DNA of 53,015 bases from an uncultured Acidimicrobiales bacterium (lineage in GTDB: Bacteria > Actinomycetota > Acidimicrobiia > Acidimicrobiales > SZUA-35). Positions 25,974 through 34,644 of this stretch are shown in pieces (position 1 is the first letter of the stretch; each line of letters begins with the position of its first letter). The position numbers were made by a program, and so were the translations under genes. The DNA lies in assembly GCA_937997485.1 (NCBI GenBank), contig CALKTH010000113.1, forward strand, positions 1-53,015, written 5' to 3'. The notes below the pieces were generated by a model. The model worked only from the letters and a program-made list of their open reading frames with translations, had not been told where the DNA came from and did no database searches.

Positions 25974-26387
25974 GTGAGCGCCGACGGAATCCTCGACACG
26001 AGCACGCTCATCCTCCTCAACAGGATCTCCCAAGTCGAAGCGCTGCCCGAGGGTGCGTTCATCACCGCAGTCACGCTGGCAGAACTCTCCGTTGGGCCGT
26101 TGGTAGCGACGAACGATGAAGACCGGGCCGCCAGACAGGCCCACCTACAAGCCGCCGAGGCAGATTTCGAGCCACTACCGTTCGACGCATCGGCTGCCCG
26201 CGCCTTCGGTGGCGTTGCAGCGTCACTCCGACGGAACGGGCGCAAACCAGCGGCTAGGGCTTACGACGCCATGATCGCTGCAACAGCAGTCTCGAACGAA
26301 CTGCCCGTTTACACCTGCAATCCGAGCGACTTCGTCGGCATCGACGGGCTCGAGGTCTTCGCCGTCCCGCATCCAGACCACGATTGA
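25974..26387 (+). CDS. vapC: VapC-type PIN-domain ribonuclease toxin
   Basis: The GTG at 25974 gives 137 residues beginning VSADGILDTSTLILLNR. The four acidic PIN positions are all there: Asp8 (ILDTST), Glu in VTLAELSVGP, Asp in AYDAMIAATA, and Asp in CNPSDFVGI. The enzyme is predicted to be a Mg-dependent endoribonuclease, probably cutting tRNA or rRNA, held inactive by the upstream antitoxin. The start follows the antitoxin stop by 10 nt without a clear ribosome binding site, so translation is probably coupled. The pair lies between two tRNA-Gly copies. Confidence 0.92.
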   Translation: MSADGILDTSTLILLNRISQVEALPEGAFITAVTLAELSVGPLVATNDEDRAARQAHLQAAEADFEPLPFDASAARAFGGVAASLRRNGRKPAARAYDAMIAATAVSNELPVYTCNPSDFVGIDGLEVFAVPHPDHD

Positions 26388-26417
26388 ACACACTTGATCG
26401 GAGTGGCCGAAAACGCC

Positions 26418-26445
26418 GAAGAGGCCCACCGAAGTGGGCCTCTTC
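26418..26445 (-). terminator. Terminator of tRNA-Gly
   Basis: A perfect 12-bp stem, GAAGAGGCCCAC with 26434-26445, closed on the minus strand by a stable UUCG tetraloop and followed by GGCGTTTTCG. It lies 28 nt past the tRNA 3' end. It also faces the end of the toxin gene and may stop transcription from both sides. Confidence 0.88.
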
Positions 26446-26472
26446 ATTGACCATTGCTGGCCAGGCATTACG

Positions 26473-26548
26473 TGGAGCGGACGACCAGATTCGAACTGGC
26501 GACCCCAACCTTGGCAAGGTTGTGCTCTACCAACTGAGCTACGTCCGC
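26473..26548 (-). tRNA. tRNA-Gly(GCC)
   Basis: The minus strand folds into a full cloverleaf: acceptor GCGGACG/CGTCCGC, D-stem GCTC/GAGC, anticodon stem CAACC/GGTTG with loop TTGCCAA (anticodon GCC), T-arm GCCAG TTCGAAT CTGGT, discriminator U and an encoded CCA (26473-26475). A degraded copy with its own terminator lies about 870 bp away. Confidence 0.97.
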
Positions 26549-26606
26549 AAGGTACCGGCGATGCCGGAGGGGAGATCATAGCGATCTCGGGGAAGATCCC
26601 AACTCG

Positions 26607-26849
26607 CTATGAGTCGGAGTCGTCACCTCGCTGATCCGCCGGCCGCAGGTCGACTCGGAAGACGAGAAACCCGTCTTCGATGGAGGCGACCGAGTCGCCG
26701 ATCATGCCGAAGTCCATGAAGTCCTGCTCGGCCTGCTTGATGAAGGCAGCACGTTCATCGCCCCCAACAGGTGGCAGGTTTCGGCGCTTCACCGCCGCGG
26801 CTCGTTCGGCGAAACGGGCGATCATTGCATCAACATCGAGAGCGGCCAT
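26607..26849 (-). CDS. Small conserved hypothetical protein
   Basis: This is an 80-residue protein (MAALDVDAMIARFAERAAAVKRRNLPP...). It has an amphipathic N-terminal helix, a middle helix (AAFIKQAEQDFMDFGMIGD) and a strand pair (ASIEDGFLVFRVDLRP), with an acidic tail. No known family is recognised. Good codon usage and close spacing to the next minus-strand gene (11 nt) support it as real and part of an operon with the membrane protein, Fpg and MetX. Confidence 0.7.
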   Translation of the reverse strand: MAALDVDAMIARFAERAAAVKRRNLPPVGGDERAAFIKQAEQDFMDFGMIGDSVASIEDGFLVFRVDLRPADQRGDDSDS

Positions 26850-26860
26850 GCGTGGTTCTC

Positions 26861-27232
26861 CTACCGGTCGTGGGTGGTCGGCCCGGTCAGGTTGACCCAG
26901 GCGTCATCGAGTTCTTCTGGGGTGGGCGTCCGCTGTGCAGCGGTGGTCTGCGGCGCATCAAAAGCACGCCGTGCGGCGGCAACCTCGGCCGGTGTCGGTT
27001 CCGGCTGCGTCGCAGCCCGAGCCGCTCGGGTGCGAGCCGCCAACCGCTGGCGGCGTCGCGGGCTGGTGTGGATCGCGTACCAAATCGTGAGCAGGCCAAG
27101 CAGCACGGCAACGCCGATGAGGGCCAGGATGATCAACCGGATCTGTGAATCCGTGACCTGACTGCTCAGCTGCGCCGTGATCGGGGCACGAAACGAAGCA
27201 ACTTGCGGGGCGATGTGGAGCGACGGCACCAT
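26861..27232 (-). CDS. Small single-pass membrane protein
   Basis: The ATG at 27232 gives 123 residues. A short N-terminus outside the membrane is followed by one membrane helix (about 34-54, IRLIILALIGVAVLLGLLTIWY), a basic stretch (SPRRRQRLAARTRAARAA) on the cytoplasmic side and a Pro/Ala-rich tail. No catalytic motif is present and the role is unknown. It sits 20 nt after the Fpg stop in the same direction. Confidence 0.72.
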   Translation of the reverse strand: MVPSLHIAPQVASFRAPITAQLSSQVTDSQIRLIILALIGVAVLLGLLTIWYAIHTSPRRRQRLAARTRAARAATQPEPTPAEVAAARRAFDAPQTTAAQRTPTPEELDDAWVNLTGPTTHDR

Positions 27233-27252
27233 TGCGGCCAAACCTAGCGGGC

Positions 27253-28035
27253 TCAACGCTGGTGTCGTGGACAACTGAAGGTGGTTCGTCCACCGATCTC
27301 TCGTCGCAGGAGCTCTTCGCCGTCTTTGGGGCATTGCCCACCCCGCGTTCGCGCCGGTTGCAGGCGTCCGGTGTGCGAACCGCCGTCCCGCATGAAATCA
27401 GCCAGCACAGCTCGGAGGTGTGTGAGAAACCGCTTCTCATCCTTGGCTTCCAAGGAGTTGGCGGCCCGGGCCGGATCGATGCCCGCACGCCACAAGGTTT
27501 CATCAGCAATCAGGTTGCCGATGCCAGCGATCCGGGCCTGATCGAGCAGCCGAGCTTTGAGCGGAACGGTGCCGACAAACACTCGGTCCCGCAACTGTCC
27601 AAGCGTGACGGTGAACGCATCTGCGCCGAGCGCGCTCTCATTCGGATCGAGAGCGACACCCCCGAGCCGGCGGGGGTCTCGAATACGGAGGGCTCCCCCA
27701 TCGGCGAAGTGCACCACGAATCGGTCCCAGGCCGGGTCATCTCGCTGGCTGGAGTACTCGAGGTAACCAATGGCCGCCGACTCGTCGACGATGAGCCGGC
27801 CAGTCATCCCGTAGCGCAAGCCGAGCCGAGCGCCGCTGGTCACGTCATAGATCATGAGCTTGCCGATCCGCCGAGCGGCAGAGAACTGCTCGCCGATGAG
27901 CGCCTCATGCAGCGCTTCGGCGGTTGTCCCGTCTTTCAGGAACCACTCATCGTCGGCTTCGATCCGTTCGATCGTGCGGTGGAGACCTGCTTCTCCTGCT
28001 TGCCGGTAGATCTCGATCTCGATGCCCTCGGGCAT
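27253..28035 (-). CDS. Formamidopyrimidine-DNA glycosylase family protein with variant zinc finger
   Basis: The ATG at 28035, one nucleotide after the metX stop, gives 260 residues starting MPEGIEIE, with the Pro2-Glu3 pair used after Met removal. Lys59 (RRIGKLMIYD) matches the second catalytic lysine, IAGIGNLIADETLW is the H2TH region, and Arg250 lies in the zinc-finger hairpin. The finger is unusual: the normal CXXC/CXXC ligands read CPKD (Cys235, Asp238) and CPRH (Cys255, His258). The enzyme should remove oxidised bases from DNA. Whether it is Fpg or a Nei-type relative cannot be settled here. Confidence 0.85.
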   Translation of the reverse strand: MPEGIEIEIYRQAGEAGLHRTIERIEADDEWFLKDGTTAEALHEALIGEQFSAARRIGKLMIYDVTSGARLGLRYGMTGRLIVDESAAIGYLEYSSQRDDPAWDRFVVHFADGGALRIRDPRRLGGVALDPNESALGADAFTVTLGQLRDRVFVGTVPLKARLLDQARIAGIGNLIADETLWRAGIDPARAANSLEAKDEKRFLTHLRAVLADFMRDGGSHTGRLQPARTRGGQCPKDGEELLRREIGGRTTFSCPRHQR

Positions 28036-28036
28036 G

Positions 28037-29242
28037 TCACCACCGAGTGTTCTCGTTGACGAACTTCTCCACCATGGGTCCGAGCTGATCGAACTCAATG
28101 AGGAAGCCGTCGTGACCGTGATCGGAATGGATGACGTCGTACGTCACCGGTGTTCCACCGGCCAGGAGCAGATCCCGCGTCTCTTCCTGCTGCCGTGGCG
28201 TGTAGAGAATGTCTGAGTCGATTGAGACGACAAGCGTGGGACACGAGACTCGAGCCATGGCCGCCGCGATGCCGCCGCGGCCCCGGCCAACATCGTGCAG
28301 GTCCATCGTCTTGTTGAGCACGAGGTAGGAGTTTGCATCGAAACGGCGGGTGAGCTTGATGCCGTGGTGGTCGAGGTAACTCTCGACCTGGAACCGATCC
28401 CACATGTCGAAGCTGTCGACGTGATCGACGACTCGACGGCCGAACCGGTTCTCGAGCGACGTGTCGGCCCGATAGTGGATCTGGGCGATCCGACGAGCGA
28501 GGGCGAGCCCTTCGTGCGGGCCCTCGCCGGGCTCGGCGTCGTAGTAGTCGCCACCGTTCCACTTCGGATCATTCACGATGGCCAGCCGGCCTGTTTCGCT
28601 CCAGCCGATCTGCATGGCGCTGGAAGCCGCAGTGCTGGCGATGAGCCCGAGCGAATTGACTCGGTCTGGATACATCACGGCCCACTCCAGGGCCTGCATG
28701 CCACCCATGGACCCGCCGATCACGGACATCCAGCGGCCGATGCCGAGATGGTCAGCGAGCATTGCTTGGGTTCGCACGATGTCTCGTGGCGTGACGACAG
28801 GGAAACGGGCGCCATACGGCTTTCCGTCATCCGGATGCGGCGACATCGGCCCGGTGCTGCCGCCGCAGCCCCCGATCACGTTCACACACACGACGAAGTA
28901 CTTGTCGGTGTCAAGCGGCTTGCCCGGACCGATCATCTGCTCCCACCAACCCTCGGACGGCTGGCCCGGGCCCGAGGGCCCCGCAGCGTGCGCATCACCG
29001 GTCAAGGCATGGCACACGAGAATGGCGTTCGACGCCGTGGCGTCTAACGATCCCCAGGACTCGTAGGCCAGATCGATCCGATCCAGCCGACCGCCGCCTT
29101 CGAGGGCGAAGCAGCGGTTCTCACAGACCGTGACGAGCCTCCGCCACGCGGGCGGGTCAACGTCTGGACGCCAGCCACCGGTGGCCGGAGGCAGCGGACC
29201 GCTGGGGGCGGGGCGACGTAGAGGATGCTCCCGGTCGGTCAT
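28037..29242 (-). CDS. metX: Homoserine O-acetyltransferase
   Basis: The protein has 401 residues with the alpha/beta-hydrolase fold. Key sites: LVCHALTGDAHAAG, the MetX-specific NVIGGCGGSTGPMSP, nucleophile elbow GGSMGG with Ser178, a late Asp in VVSIDSDILYTP and His in HSDHGHDGFL. It makes O-acetylhomoserine (or the succinyl form) for methionine synthesis. The ATG overlaps the stop of the methyltransferase gene by 4 nt, and Fpg follows after one base, so several unrelated genes share this transcript. Confidence 0.95.
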   Translation of the reverse strand: MTDREHPLRRPAPSGPLPPATGGWRPDVDPPAWRRLVTVCENRCFALEGGGRLDRIDLAYESWGSLDATASNAILVCHALTGDAHAAGPSGPGQPSEGWWEQMIGPGKPLDTDKYFVVCVNVIGGCGGSTGPMSPHPDDGKPYGARFPVVTPRDIVRTQAMLADHLGIGRWMSVIGGSMGGMQALEWAVMYPDRVNSLGLIASTAASSAMQIGWSETGRLAIVNDPKWNGGDYYDAEPGEGPHEGLALARRIAQIHYRADTSLENRFGRRVVDHVDSFDMWDRFQVESYLDHHGIKLTRRFDANSYLVLNKTMDLHDVGRGRGGIAAAMARVSCPTLVVSIDSDILYTPRQQEETRDLLLAGGTPVTYDVIHSDHGHDGFLIEFDQLGPMVEKFVNENTRW

Positions 29243-30780
29243 TCGGAGAGCCTATCTCCGCTGATTGGGGCACGATCCAGCCAGTAGCGGAGGAGTGAAT
29301 CGTCCGATCGGTAGGCCTGTGTCATGAGCGCCGCGATTTCGGGAAGCGCCGCAGGACCCATTGGCACCAGCGACGCAGCTTCATCCCAACGAGCCCGATC
29401 TGGCGGAAGTGGAATCGTCACCACGTCCTTCGCCGCCAGCTTGATCGCGTTGATGGCCAGCGCGGCCCCGAACCAGCGCCGATGCGCCCAGGCCACAACG
29501 GGTGGGGCCAAGAGGACAGCGGCGATGCGGTCCAGATCCTCGGCCGCCGCATGCACCGAGATCACTGGTGTGACCGGCAAGACGGATCCATTCCGGTCCA
29601 CGTACGGCTCAAAGATCTTCGATTGGGTGGGGAGCAGCACCTTCGGTTGACGCTGGCGAGCGAACCACTCCCGCTTGGCCGACGGGATCCGATCCTCGTC
29701 GATCACGGGCCGATGCCATGCTTGCTTCGCGAAGCGAAGCGGCATGGAACCCCAGGAGAAGCTCAGCGGATCAATGGCCCCCACCGTCGCCAGCCGCGGG
29801 TGGCCTGTTCCAAGCGCGGACTCCTCCCCAACCGCCTCGGCGAGTGCGTAGTACTCGTCGCGGAACCCGGCGGTAGCCGTGGCGAGGTCGGCGAGGGTGC
29901 CGTGCTCCAGGTCGAGATCGACGTGCGGTACTCCCAACGCACCGGCCACCTGCTCCGCCCACGTCTGGGTGGTCGAAGCCGTGCCGCCGACCGAGAGCAC
30001 CGGAGCGAAGACCCGAACATTGGCCTCGAACTCGAGCTGATCGCTGGCCCAGACGTGCGTGGTCGGGGCCGAGGACCGAAGCCACTCACGAAGCCCGGCC
30101 ACATCTCGGCTGGACAGGAGCGACTGCGGCAGCACGAACGCTACGACACCTCCCTCACCTTCCTCGCCCTGCTGGCTCATCACTGAGCGCACTGCGTGGA
30201 GCAGGTGAACGGCCGCCAGGTCGGCGTAGGGGCCGAGAAGCTCGGCGTGCTCAAGCCGAAGGGTGTGTGCCGACTCGGGCAGGCCGTCGCCTCGAAGCGG
30301 TGTGGCGAACGGCGGGTTGCCGAGAACCACGTCCGGCCTCTGTCCCGGTTCGACCGCAACGGTGAGCGCATCGCTCAGTCGAACATCCATTTCCGGTCGG
30401 TCGCCCGGGCGAACGCCCTCGCGCTCGGCCCACGCCTCGATGGCCTGGCGGGTAGCGCGAACGGCGCCGTCATCGATGTCGTGACCAGCGACACGGGCGA
30501 GTGCGTCGACGGGAGCGAGACCCCGAGCCACGAACTGATCGAGGGCGGCCAACAAGAAGGCACCGCCGCCACAGGTCGGATCCATGACCCGCCGGGGCAC
30601 GCCTGCCCTTCCGCGGCGAGCCGGTGCTTTGGCGGCAGCGGCCTCGAAGGCCATGGCCGCCACCGTCTCTGCGATGGGTCGTGGTGTGTAGAACGCGCCG
30701 CGAGAGCTGCGGTCGTCCGCCGAGGCAGATTGCTCGTGTCGGCGGCCGATCTCCCACGGATCGGGGGCTTGCTCAGTCAG
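29239..30780 (-). CDS. N6-adenine DNA methyltransferase-like protein, apparent CTG start
   Basis: Conserved motifs: RGAFYTPRPIAETVAAM at the N-terminus, SAM-binding VMDPTCGGGAFLLAAL and catalytic VVLGNPPFATPL (near 30310), the NPPF form of gamma-class N6-adenine methyltransferases, followed by a long target-recognition-like half. GAFYTP lies before the first canonical start (GTG 30663), and the frame is open back to a TGA at 30877 with no ATG, GTG or TTG. The best candidate is CTG at 30780, which overlaps the helicase stop (CTGACTGA) and gives 513 residues. No restriction partner is adjacent, so it may be an orphan methyltransferase. Confidence 0.8.
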   Translation of the reverse strand: MTEQAPDPWEIGRRHEQSASADDRSSRGAFYTPRPIAETVAAMAFEAAAAKAPARRGRAGVPRRVMDPTCGGGAFLLAALDQFVARGLAPVDALARVAGHDIDDGAVRATRQAIEAWAEREGVRPGDRPEMDVRLSDALTVAVEPGQRPDVVLGNPPFATPLRGDGLPESAHTLRLEHAELLGPYADLAAVHLLHAVRSVMSQQGEEGEGGVVAFVLPQSLLSSRDVAGLREWLRSSAPTTHVWASDQLEFEANVRVFAPVLSVGGTASTTQTWAEQVAGALGVPHVDLDLEHGTLADLATATAGFRDEYYALAEAVGEESALGTGHPRLATVGAIDPLSFSWGSMPLRFAKQAWHRPVIDEDRIPSAKREWFARQRQPKVLLPTQSKIFEPYVDRNGSVLPVTPVISVHAAAEDLDRIAAVLLAPPVVAWAHRRWFGAALAINAIKLAAKDVVTIPLPPDRARWDEAASLVPMGPAALPEIAALMTQAYRSDDSLLRYWLDRAPISGDRLSE

Positions 30781-31933
30781 CGTGCGGATCCCAGGCCGCG
30801 AGATCCAGGAGACGCTTGTCGTTGGAGAACATCTCGACGATTGGGATGTCCAGCGCCAGGCGCTTCTGCATCCGCTTCACTTCGAGCTCCTGGTTCCAGA
30901 GCACAAACGTGATCGCGAGACCGGAGCCACCGGCTCGAGCGGTGCGGCCCGAGCGGTGCAGATAGGTCTTGTGATCGTCTGGCGGATCGAAGTGGATGAC
31001 GACATCGACATCGTCCACATGGATGCCACGAGCGGCCACATCGGTGGCGACGAGCGCATCGACCTTGCCCGCCGAGAACGCTCCCAACGCCTTTTCCCGT
31101 TGACGCTGACGCAGATCGCCGTGAATCGGTTCGGCGGAGACGCCAAGATCCTCGAGCTGATCGGCGAGCTTGTCGCACATGCGCTTGGTATTGCAGAAGA
31201 CCATCGTGCGATGCGCGGCCTTGATGATCGACGCCGCGACCTTCGCCTGATCCATCTGGTGCACGGTGATGAACCGGTGGGTCATCTGCTCGACGGTGAC
31301 CTCGTTCTGTTCCACCTCGTGGCGGACGGGGTCGGTCTGGTAGCGGGTGACGAGAATGTCGATCGCTCCATCGAGCGTGGCCGAGAACAGAAGCGTCTGA
31401 TGGTCACCCTCGATGCGGCGCAGGATCCACTCGACCTGCGGCATGAAGCCCATGTCGGCCATCCGGTCGGCTTCGTCGAGCACGGTGATCTCAACGTCGG
31501 AGACCGAAACAGCCCCTCGGTCGAGCAGGTCGATCATTCGGCCGGGCGTGGCCACGATGAGATCGATGCCGTTGTTGATGGCCTTGATCTGCTTCTCGAT
31601 GTCGGCACCGCCGTAAACGGCGAGTGGTTTGAGCCCCACCGCCTGGCAAAGCGGCTCGAGCTCTTCGTACACCTGGGTGGCGAGCTCTCGCGTCGGCACC
31701 ATCATCAATGCTCGGACCGGGCCCGACTCACCTTCGGCCAGGCGCTGGACCGTGGGAATGCCGAAAGCGAGCGTCTTGCCGCTACCAGTTTGGGCCTTGC
31801 CGCAGATGTCCTTGCCGGCGAGAGCGTCTTCGATCGAGAGGTCTTGGATGGCGAACGCTGTGTCGAATCCCCGCTTCTTCAGGGCTTCGACAATGGGTTC
31901 AGAAACGCCGAGTTCGGCGAAAAGACGTGACAT
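30773..31933 (-). CDS. DEAD-box ATP-dependent RNA helicase
   Basis: The ATG at 31933 (MSRLFAELGVSEPIVEALKKRGFDTAF) gives 386 residues. All helicase motifs are present in order: Q motif (FAIQ), AQTGSGKT, PTRELATQ, TPGRMIDLL, DEAD (VLDEADRMADMGF), SAT (LLFSATLD), VFCNTKRMCD, VATDVAARGIHV and HRSGRTARAG. It is the minimal two-RecA-domain core with a short C-terminus, so probably a general RNA chaperone in ribosome assembly or mRNA turnover. It overlaps the methyltransferase gene at its 3' end. Confidence 0.95.
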   Translation of the reverse strand: MSRLFAELGVSEPIVEALKKRGFDTAFAIQDLSIEDALAGKDICGKAQTGSGKTLAFGIPTVQRLAEGESGPVRALMMVPTRELATQVYEELEPLCQAVGLKPLAVYGGADIEKQIKAINNGIDLIVATPGRMIDLLDRGAVSVSDVEITVLDEADRMADMGFMPQVEWILRRIEGDHQTLLFSATLDGAIDILVTRYQTDPVRHEVEQNEVTVEQMTHRFITVHQMDQAKVAASIIKAAHRTMVFCNTKRMCDKLADQLEDLGVSAEPIHGDLRQRQREKALGAFSAGKVDALVATDVAARGIHVDDVDVVIHFDPPDDHKTYLHRSGRTARAGGSGLAITFVLWNQELEVKRMQKRLALDIPIVEMFSNDKRLLDLAAWDPHAD

Positions 31934-31955
31934 ATGGCGGCGAAGGGTACCCGGA

Positions 31956-32510
31956 TCAGAGGTTGAGAGCTTCGACCAGCGATGAGACCAGCGCCAGGTC
32001 CGCCACCTCGACTGGTTCGGCGAAGCCTGGAACATGCAGGGAACCGACGACCGCGTCGGTCCCGGCGAGCCCTTGGAGGGTGTCGCTGGGGGCCAAGACC
32101 TGCCACGACTCGGCGAGGTCGGCGAGGCGAGAGGCCAGGTTGACCGTCACACCAATGTGATCGTCTCCCTCGAACAAGATCACGTCCCCGCGAGCAACGC
32201 CCGCGTGCAGCGGCAACGCCATGTCAGCCCGCCGCATCCGACGCATCACTTCGAGCACCGCACTGACGAGCGCAGGAGTTTCGACACCCACGAGCATGGC
32301 TCCGTCGCCCAACCACTTCGCGACGCGCACGCCCGACGCGGAGCCGACCGCTCGCACGATCGAGCGGAAAACGGTGAGTTCTGCCACTGCGCTGTCGTCA
32401 CCGGCGACGTTGGCATGATGCGTGAACCCGCCAAGGTCGAGAAAGCCGAACGTTCGATGGACGCGACGGCCAGCGCCAGTGTTCGGAAAGCCAAGGTCAG
32501 GCAGTGACAT
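31956..32510 (-). CDS. Stand-alone class III nucleotidyl cyclase domain protein
   Basis: The ATG at 32510 gives 184 residues made of one class III cyclase homology domain: FGFLDLGGFTHHA (first metal Asp), VAKWLGDGAMLVG (second Asp), LPLHAGVARGDVILFEGDDHIGVTVNLASRLADLA (transition-state Asn/Arg region NLASR). The essential residues look present, so it may make cAMP or a related product as a homodimer, without a fused sensor. It lies upstream of the helicase on the same strand (22 nt) and is divergent from the serine hydrolase. Confidence 0.85.
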   Translation of the reverse strand: MSLPDLGFPNTGAGRRVHRTFGFLDLGGFTHHANVAGDDSAVAELTVFRSIVRAVGSASGVRVAKWLGDGAMLVGVETPALVSAVLEVMRRMRRADMALPLHAGVARGDVILFEGDDHIGVTVNLASRLADLAESWQVLAPSDTLQGLAGTDAVVGSLHVPGFAEPVEVADLALVSSLVEALNL

Positions 32511-32551
32511 TCGGGCGACCCTACACCCACGCACTTGCTAACTTCGCCGAT

Positions 32552-33412
32552 GTGACCGCACCCGATTCATCCGGCTCCGATCCCCTCGATGTGATTGATG
32601 CATGGCCGGTTCCCACCGCGGCAGCGGGCTGGCTCCGCCTCCTGCCGGGAAGCGTCGATGAGCTCGAAGCCGGGCGGCGAGGGCCGACGGATCACGTGTT
32701 CACACTGGCTTCGGTGACCAAGCCACTGGTTGCTCACGCCGTACTCATCGCAGTGGAGGAGGCCTCACTCGAGCTGGACGTTCCGATTCCGATTCCCGGT
32801 GGAACATCAACCTCGGTTCGTCATCTCCTCGCGCACGCCTCCGGCCTCGCTCCCGACGAACGCACGCCAGTGGCTCCAATGGGCCAACGGCGCATCTACT
32901 CCAACGCCGGGTTCGAGCTGCTCGGCGAGGTCTTGGAGGAGGCAACTGGCTTCACCGTGGCGGAGTATCTGCGTTTGGCGGTTTGCGAGCCGCTGGGAAT
33001 GACCAACACCTCGCTCATCGGCTCACCGGCGCACGGCGCGTTCAGCACGATCGATGACCTCCTCCGCTTCGCCGCCGAACTCATGCTCCCCACACTGCTG
33101 TCTCCCGAGACCATCGACGAGGCTCGAGCCGTCCAGTTCCCTGAGCTCGAAGGCGTGCTGCCTGGCTACGGGAAGCAAGAGCCAAATCCGTGGGGCCTCG
33201 GCTTCGAGGTCCGAGGGGTGAAGTCACCACATTGGACGGCGCCCGGCAACAGCCGCCACACGTTCGGCCACTTCGGGCGCGCCGGCACCATGTTCTGGGT
33301 TGACCCCGTGGCAGGAATGGCGTGTGTCGCGCTCGCTGACGAGGACTTCGGGCCGTGGGCGCAAGAGGCCTGGCCGATCCTCAGTTCGCGGGTGCTTCGT
33401 ATCAATCACTGA
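32552..33412 (+). CDS. Serine hydrolase, class C beta-lactamase/DD-peptidase family
   Basis: The GTG at 32552 (VTAPDSSGSD) gives 286 residues and avoids overlap with the divergent cyclase gene; a GTG at 32504 is possible. The catalytic set is SVTK (SXXK) in FTLASVTKPLV, YSN (YXN) in RRIYSNAGFELLGE, and HFGRAGT replacing the KTG box. No signal peptide is seen, so it is probably a cytoplasmic esterase or peptidase rather than a secreted beta-lactamase. The substrate is unknown. Confidence 0.88.
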   Translation: MTAPDSSGSDPLDVIDAWPVPTAAAGWLRLLPGSVDELEAGRRGPTDHVFTLASVTKPLVAHAVLIAVEEASLELDVPIPIPGGTSTSVRHLLAHASGLAPDERTPVAPMGQRRIYSNAGFELLGEVLEEATGFTVAEYLRLAVCEPLGMTNTSLIGSPAHGAFSTIDDLLRFAAELMLPTLLSPETIDEARAVQFPELEGVLPGYGKQEPNPWGLGFEVRGVKSPHWTAPGNSRHTFGHFGRAGTMFWVDPVAGMACVALADEDFGPWAQEAWPILSSRVLRINH

Positions 33413-33575
33413 CGTTGGCCAGCAGATCCACTCGGACACAGGCGTCTGCTGACACCGATTCATCAGGCCAGCGAGCCCCACATGCTGGGTCGGACGGGCC
33501 AGCACGCTTCACATCGTGGCCAAGGATGCCGATGGAAGGGCGCACGTCAGCAAGCCGCCACACGTGCGCACCTTC

Positions 33576-34592
33576 ATGACCGCCGTTTCCGTTCCTTCGC
33601 CCGATCGCTTCGCCCTCGCTCGTGTTCGTCACGCATTGCGAGAGGCGGGTTTGCCGTGCCCGGACGACATCGTCCCCGCCAGCAGCACTCGCAACGAGGT
33701 CTTTCTGGCTGGCGACGCGGTCGTGCGCGTGAACCGCCAACCCAATCAACGGCTCCGACGCGAGGCGCTTCTCTGCGCCGAGCTTCCCGTGCGGACATGG
33801 AGCCCTCGAGTCCTCGCGTCCGGTGGCGAAGTTGGTGCCGACTATCTGATCGTGGCCCGACGGCCTGGCGTTCCTCTCTCCCGTGCGTGGCCGTTGATGA
33901 CGAGGCCGCAGCGGCGTGAGGCCATCAAGCAACTGTCGGCAGCGCTCATGACCTTGCACCGAACCCCTCGACCCCCAGGCTTGCCGCGCCTTGATCGCAC
34001 CACGCACCTCCTGGACGCCGCGTGCACCTCCCCTGTCGTTCCACTCTTGATGGCGATCGACCACCTCAAGCGCAATCCGCTCGTGGACAACGGCCTGCTT
34101 CACGACATTGATCAAAAGGTGATGGACGTTGGCGAGTCGATCCGCCCCTACGACGCCAGCCACCTCATCCATGGCGACCTGACGTTCGAGAACATGCTGT
34201 GGGACGGCACGCAGATCACCGCACTCCTCGATCTCGAATGGTGTCGAGGCGCTCCGGCCGATCTCGACCTGGATGTGCTCTTTCGGTTCTGCGCCATCCC
34301 GTCCGCCCATGTCGCTCCGGACTACGCCAGCAGCGCGCTCCCCGAGGACTATCAGTGTGTGCCGGGGTGGATCGCCGAAGAGCTGCCCGCCTTGTTCGCC
34401 CACCCTCAGCTCCACGAACGGCTCGTGCTCTACTCACTCGCCTTCGATGTGAGCGAGCTCGCCACCTTCCCCCCTCAGCCTGGTGGACCCACCTTTGGTC
34501 CGCTCCATCCGATCCGGCGCCTCGAGGCGATGCTGCACGACGGCGGACATGTGACGAAGACACTCTCTCGAATCGGGTACCCCACCACCTGA
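33576..34592 (+). CDS. Aminoglycoside phosphotransferase (APH)-family kinase
   Basis: The ATG at 33576 gives 338 residues; an in-frame GTG at 33516 would add 20. The APH fold shows an N-terminal lobe (NEVFLAGDAVVRVNRQPNQRLRREALL), the catalytic loop LIHGDLTFENMLWDG (HGDxxxxN) and the metal Asp in ITALLDLEWCRGAPADLDLD. Such proteins phosphorylate small hydroxylated molecules; in this context resistance is not implied. The substrate is unknown. It is followed by murA after about 50 nt. Confidence 0.85.
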   Translation: MTAVSVPSPDRFALARVRHALREAGLPCPDDIVPASSTRNEVFLAGDAVVRVNRQPNQRLRREALLCAELPVRTWSPRVLASGGEVGADYLIVARRPGVPLSRAWPLMTRPQRREAIKQLSAALMTLHRTPRPPGLPRLDRTTHLLDAACTSPVVPLLMAIDHLKRNPLVDNGLLHDIDQKVMDVGESIRPYDASHLIHGDLTFENMLWDGTQITALLDLEWCRGAPADLDLDVLFRFCAIPSAHVAPDYASSALPEDYQCVPGWIAEELPALFAHPQLHERLVLYSLAFDVSELATFPPQPGGPTFGPLHPIRRLEAMLHDGGHVTKTLSRIGYPTT

Positions 34593-34644
34593 TCGAATGA
34601 CGGCCGAACTAAGTTGGTCGGCAATGTCAAATCCTGAGCAATCA

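Noticed and set aside
33402..34415. Long minus-strand open frame opposite the APH-family kinase
   Set aside because: The plus strand encodes clear APH motifs (HGDxxxxN). The minus frame has no recognisable domain and is a product of high GC content.
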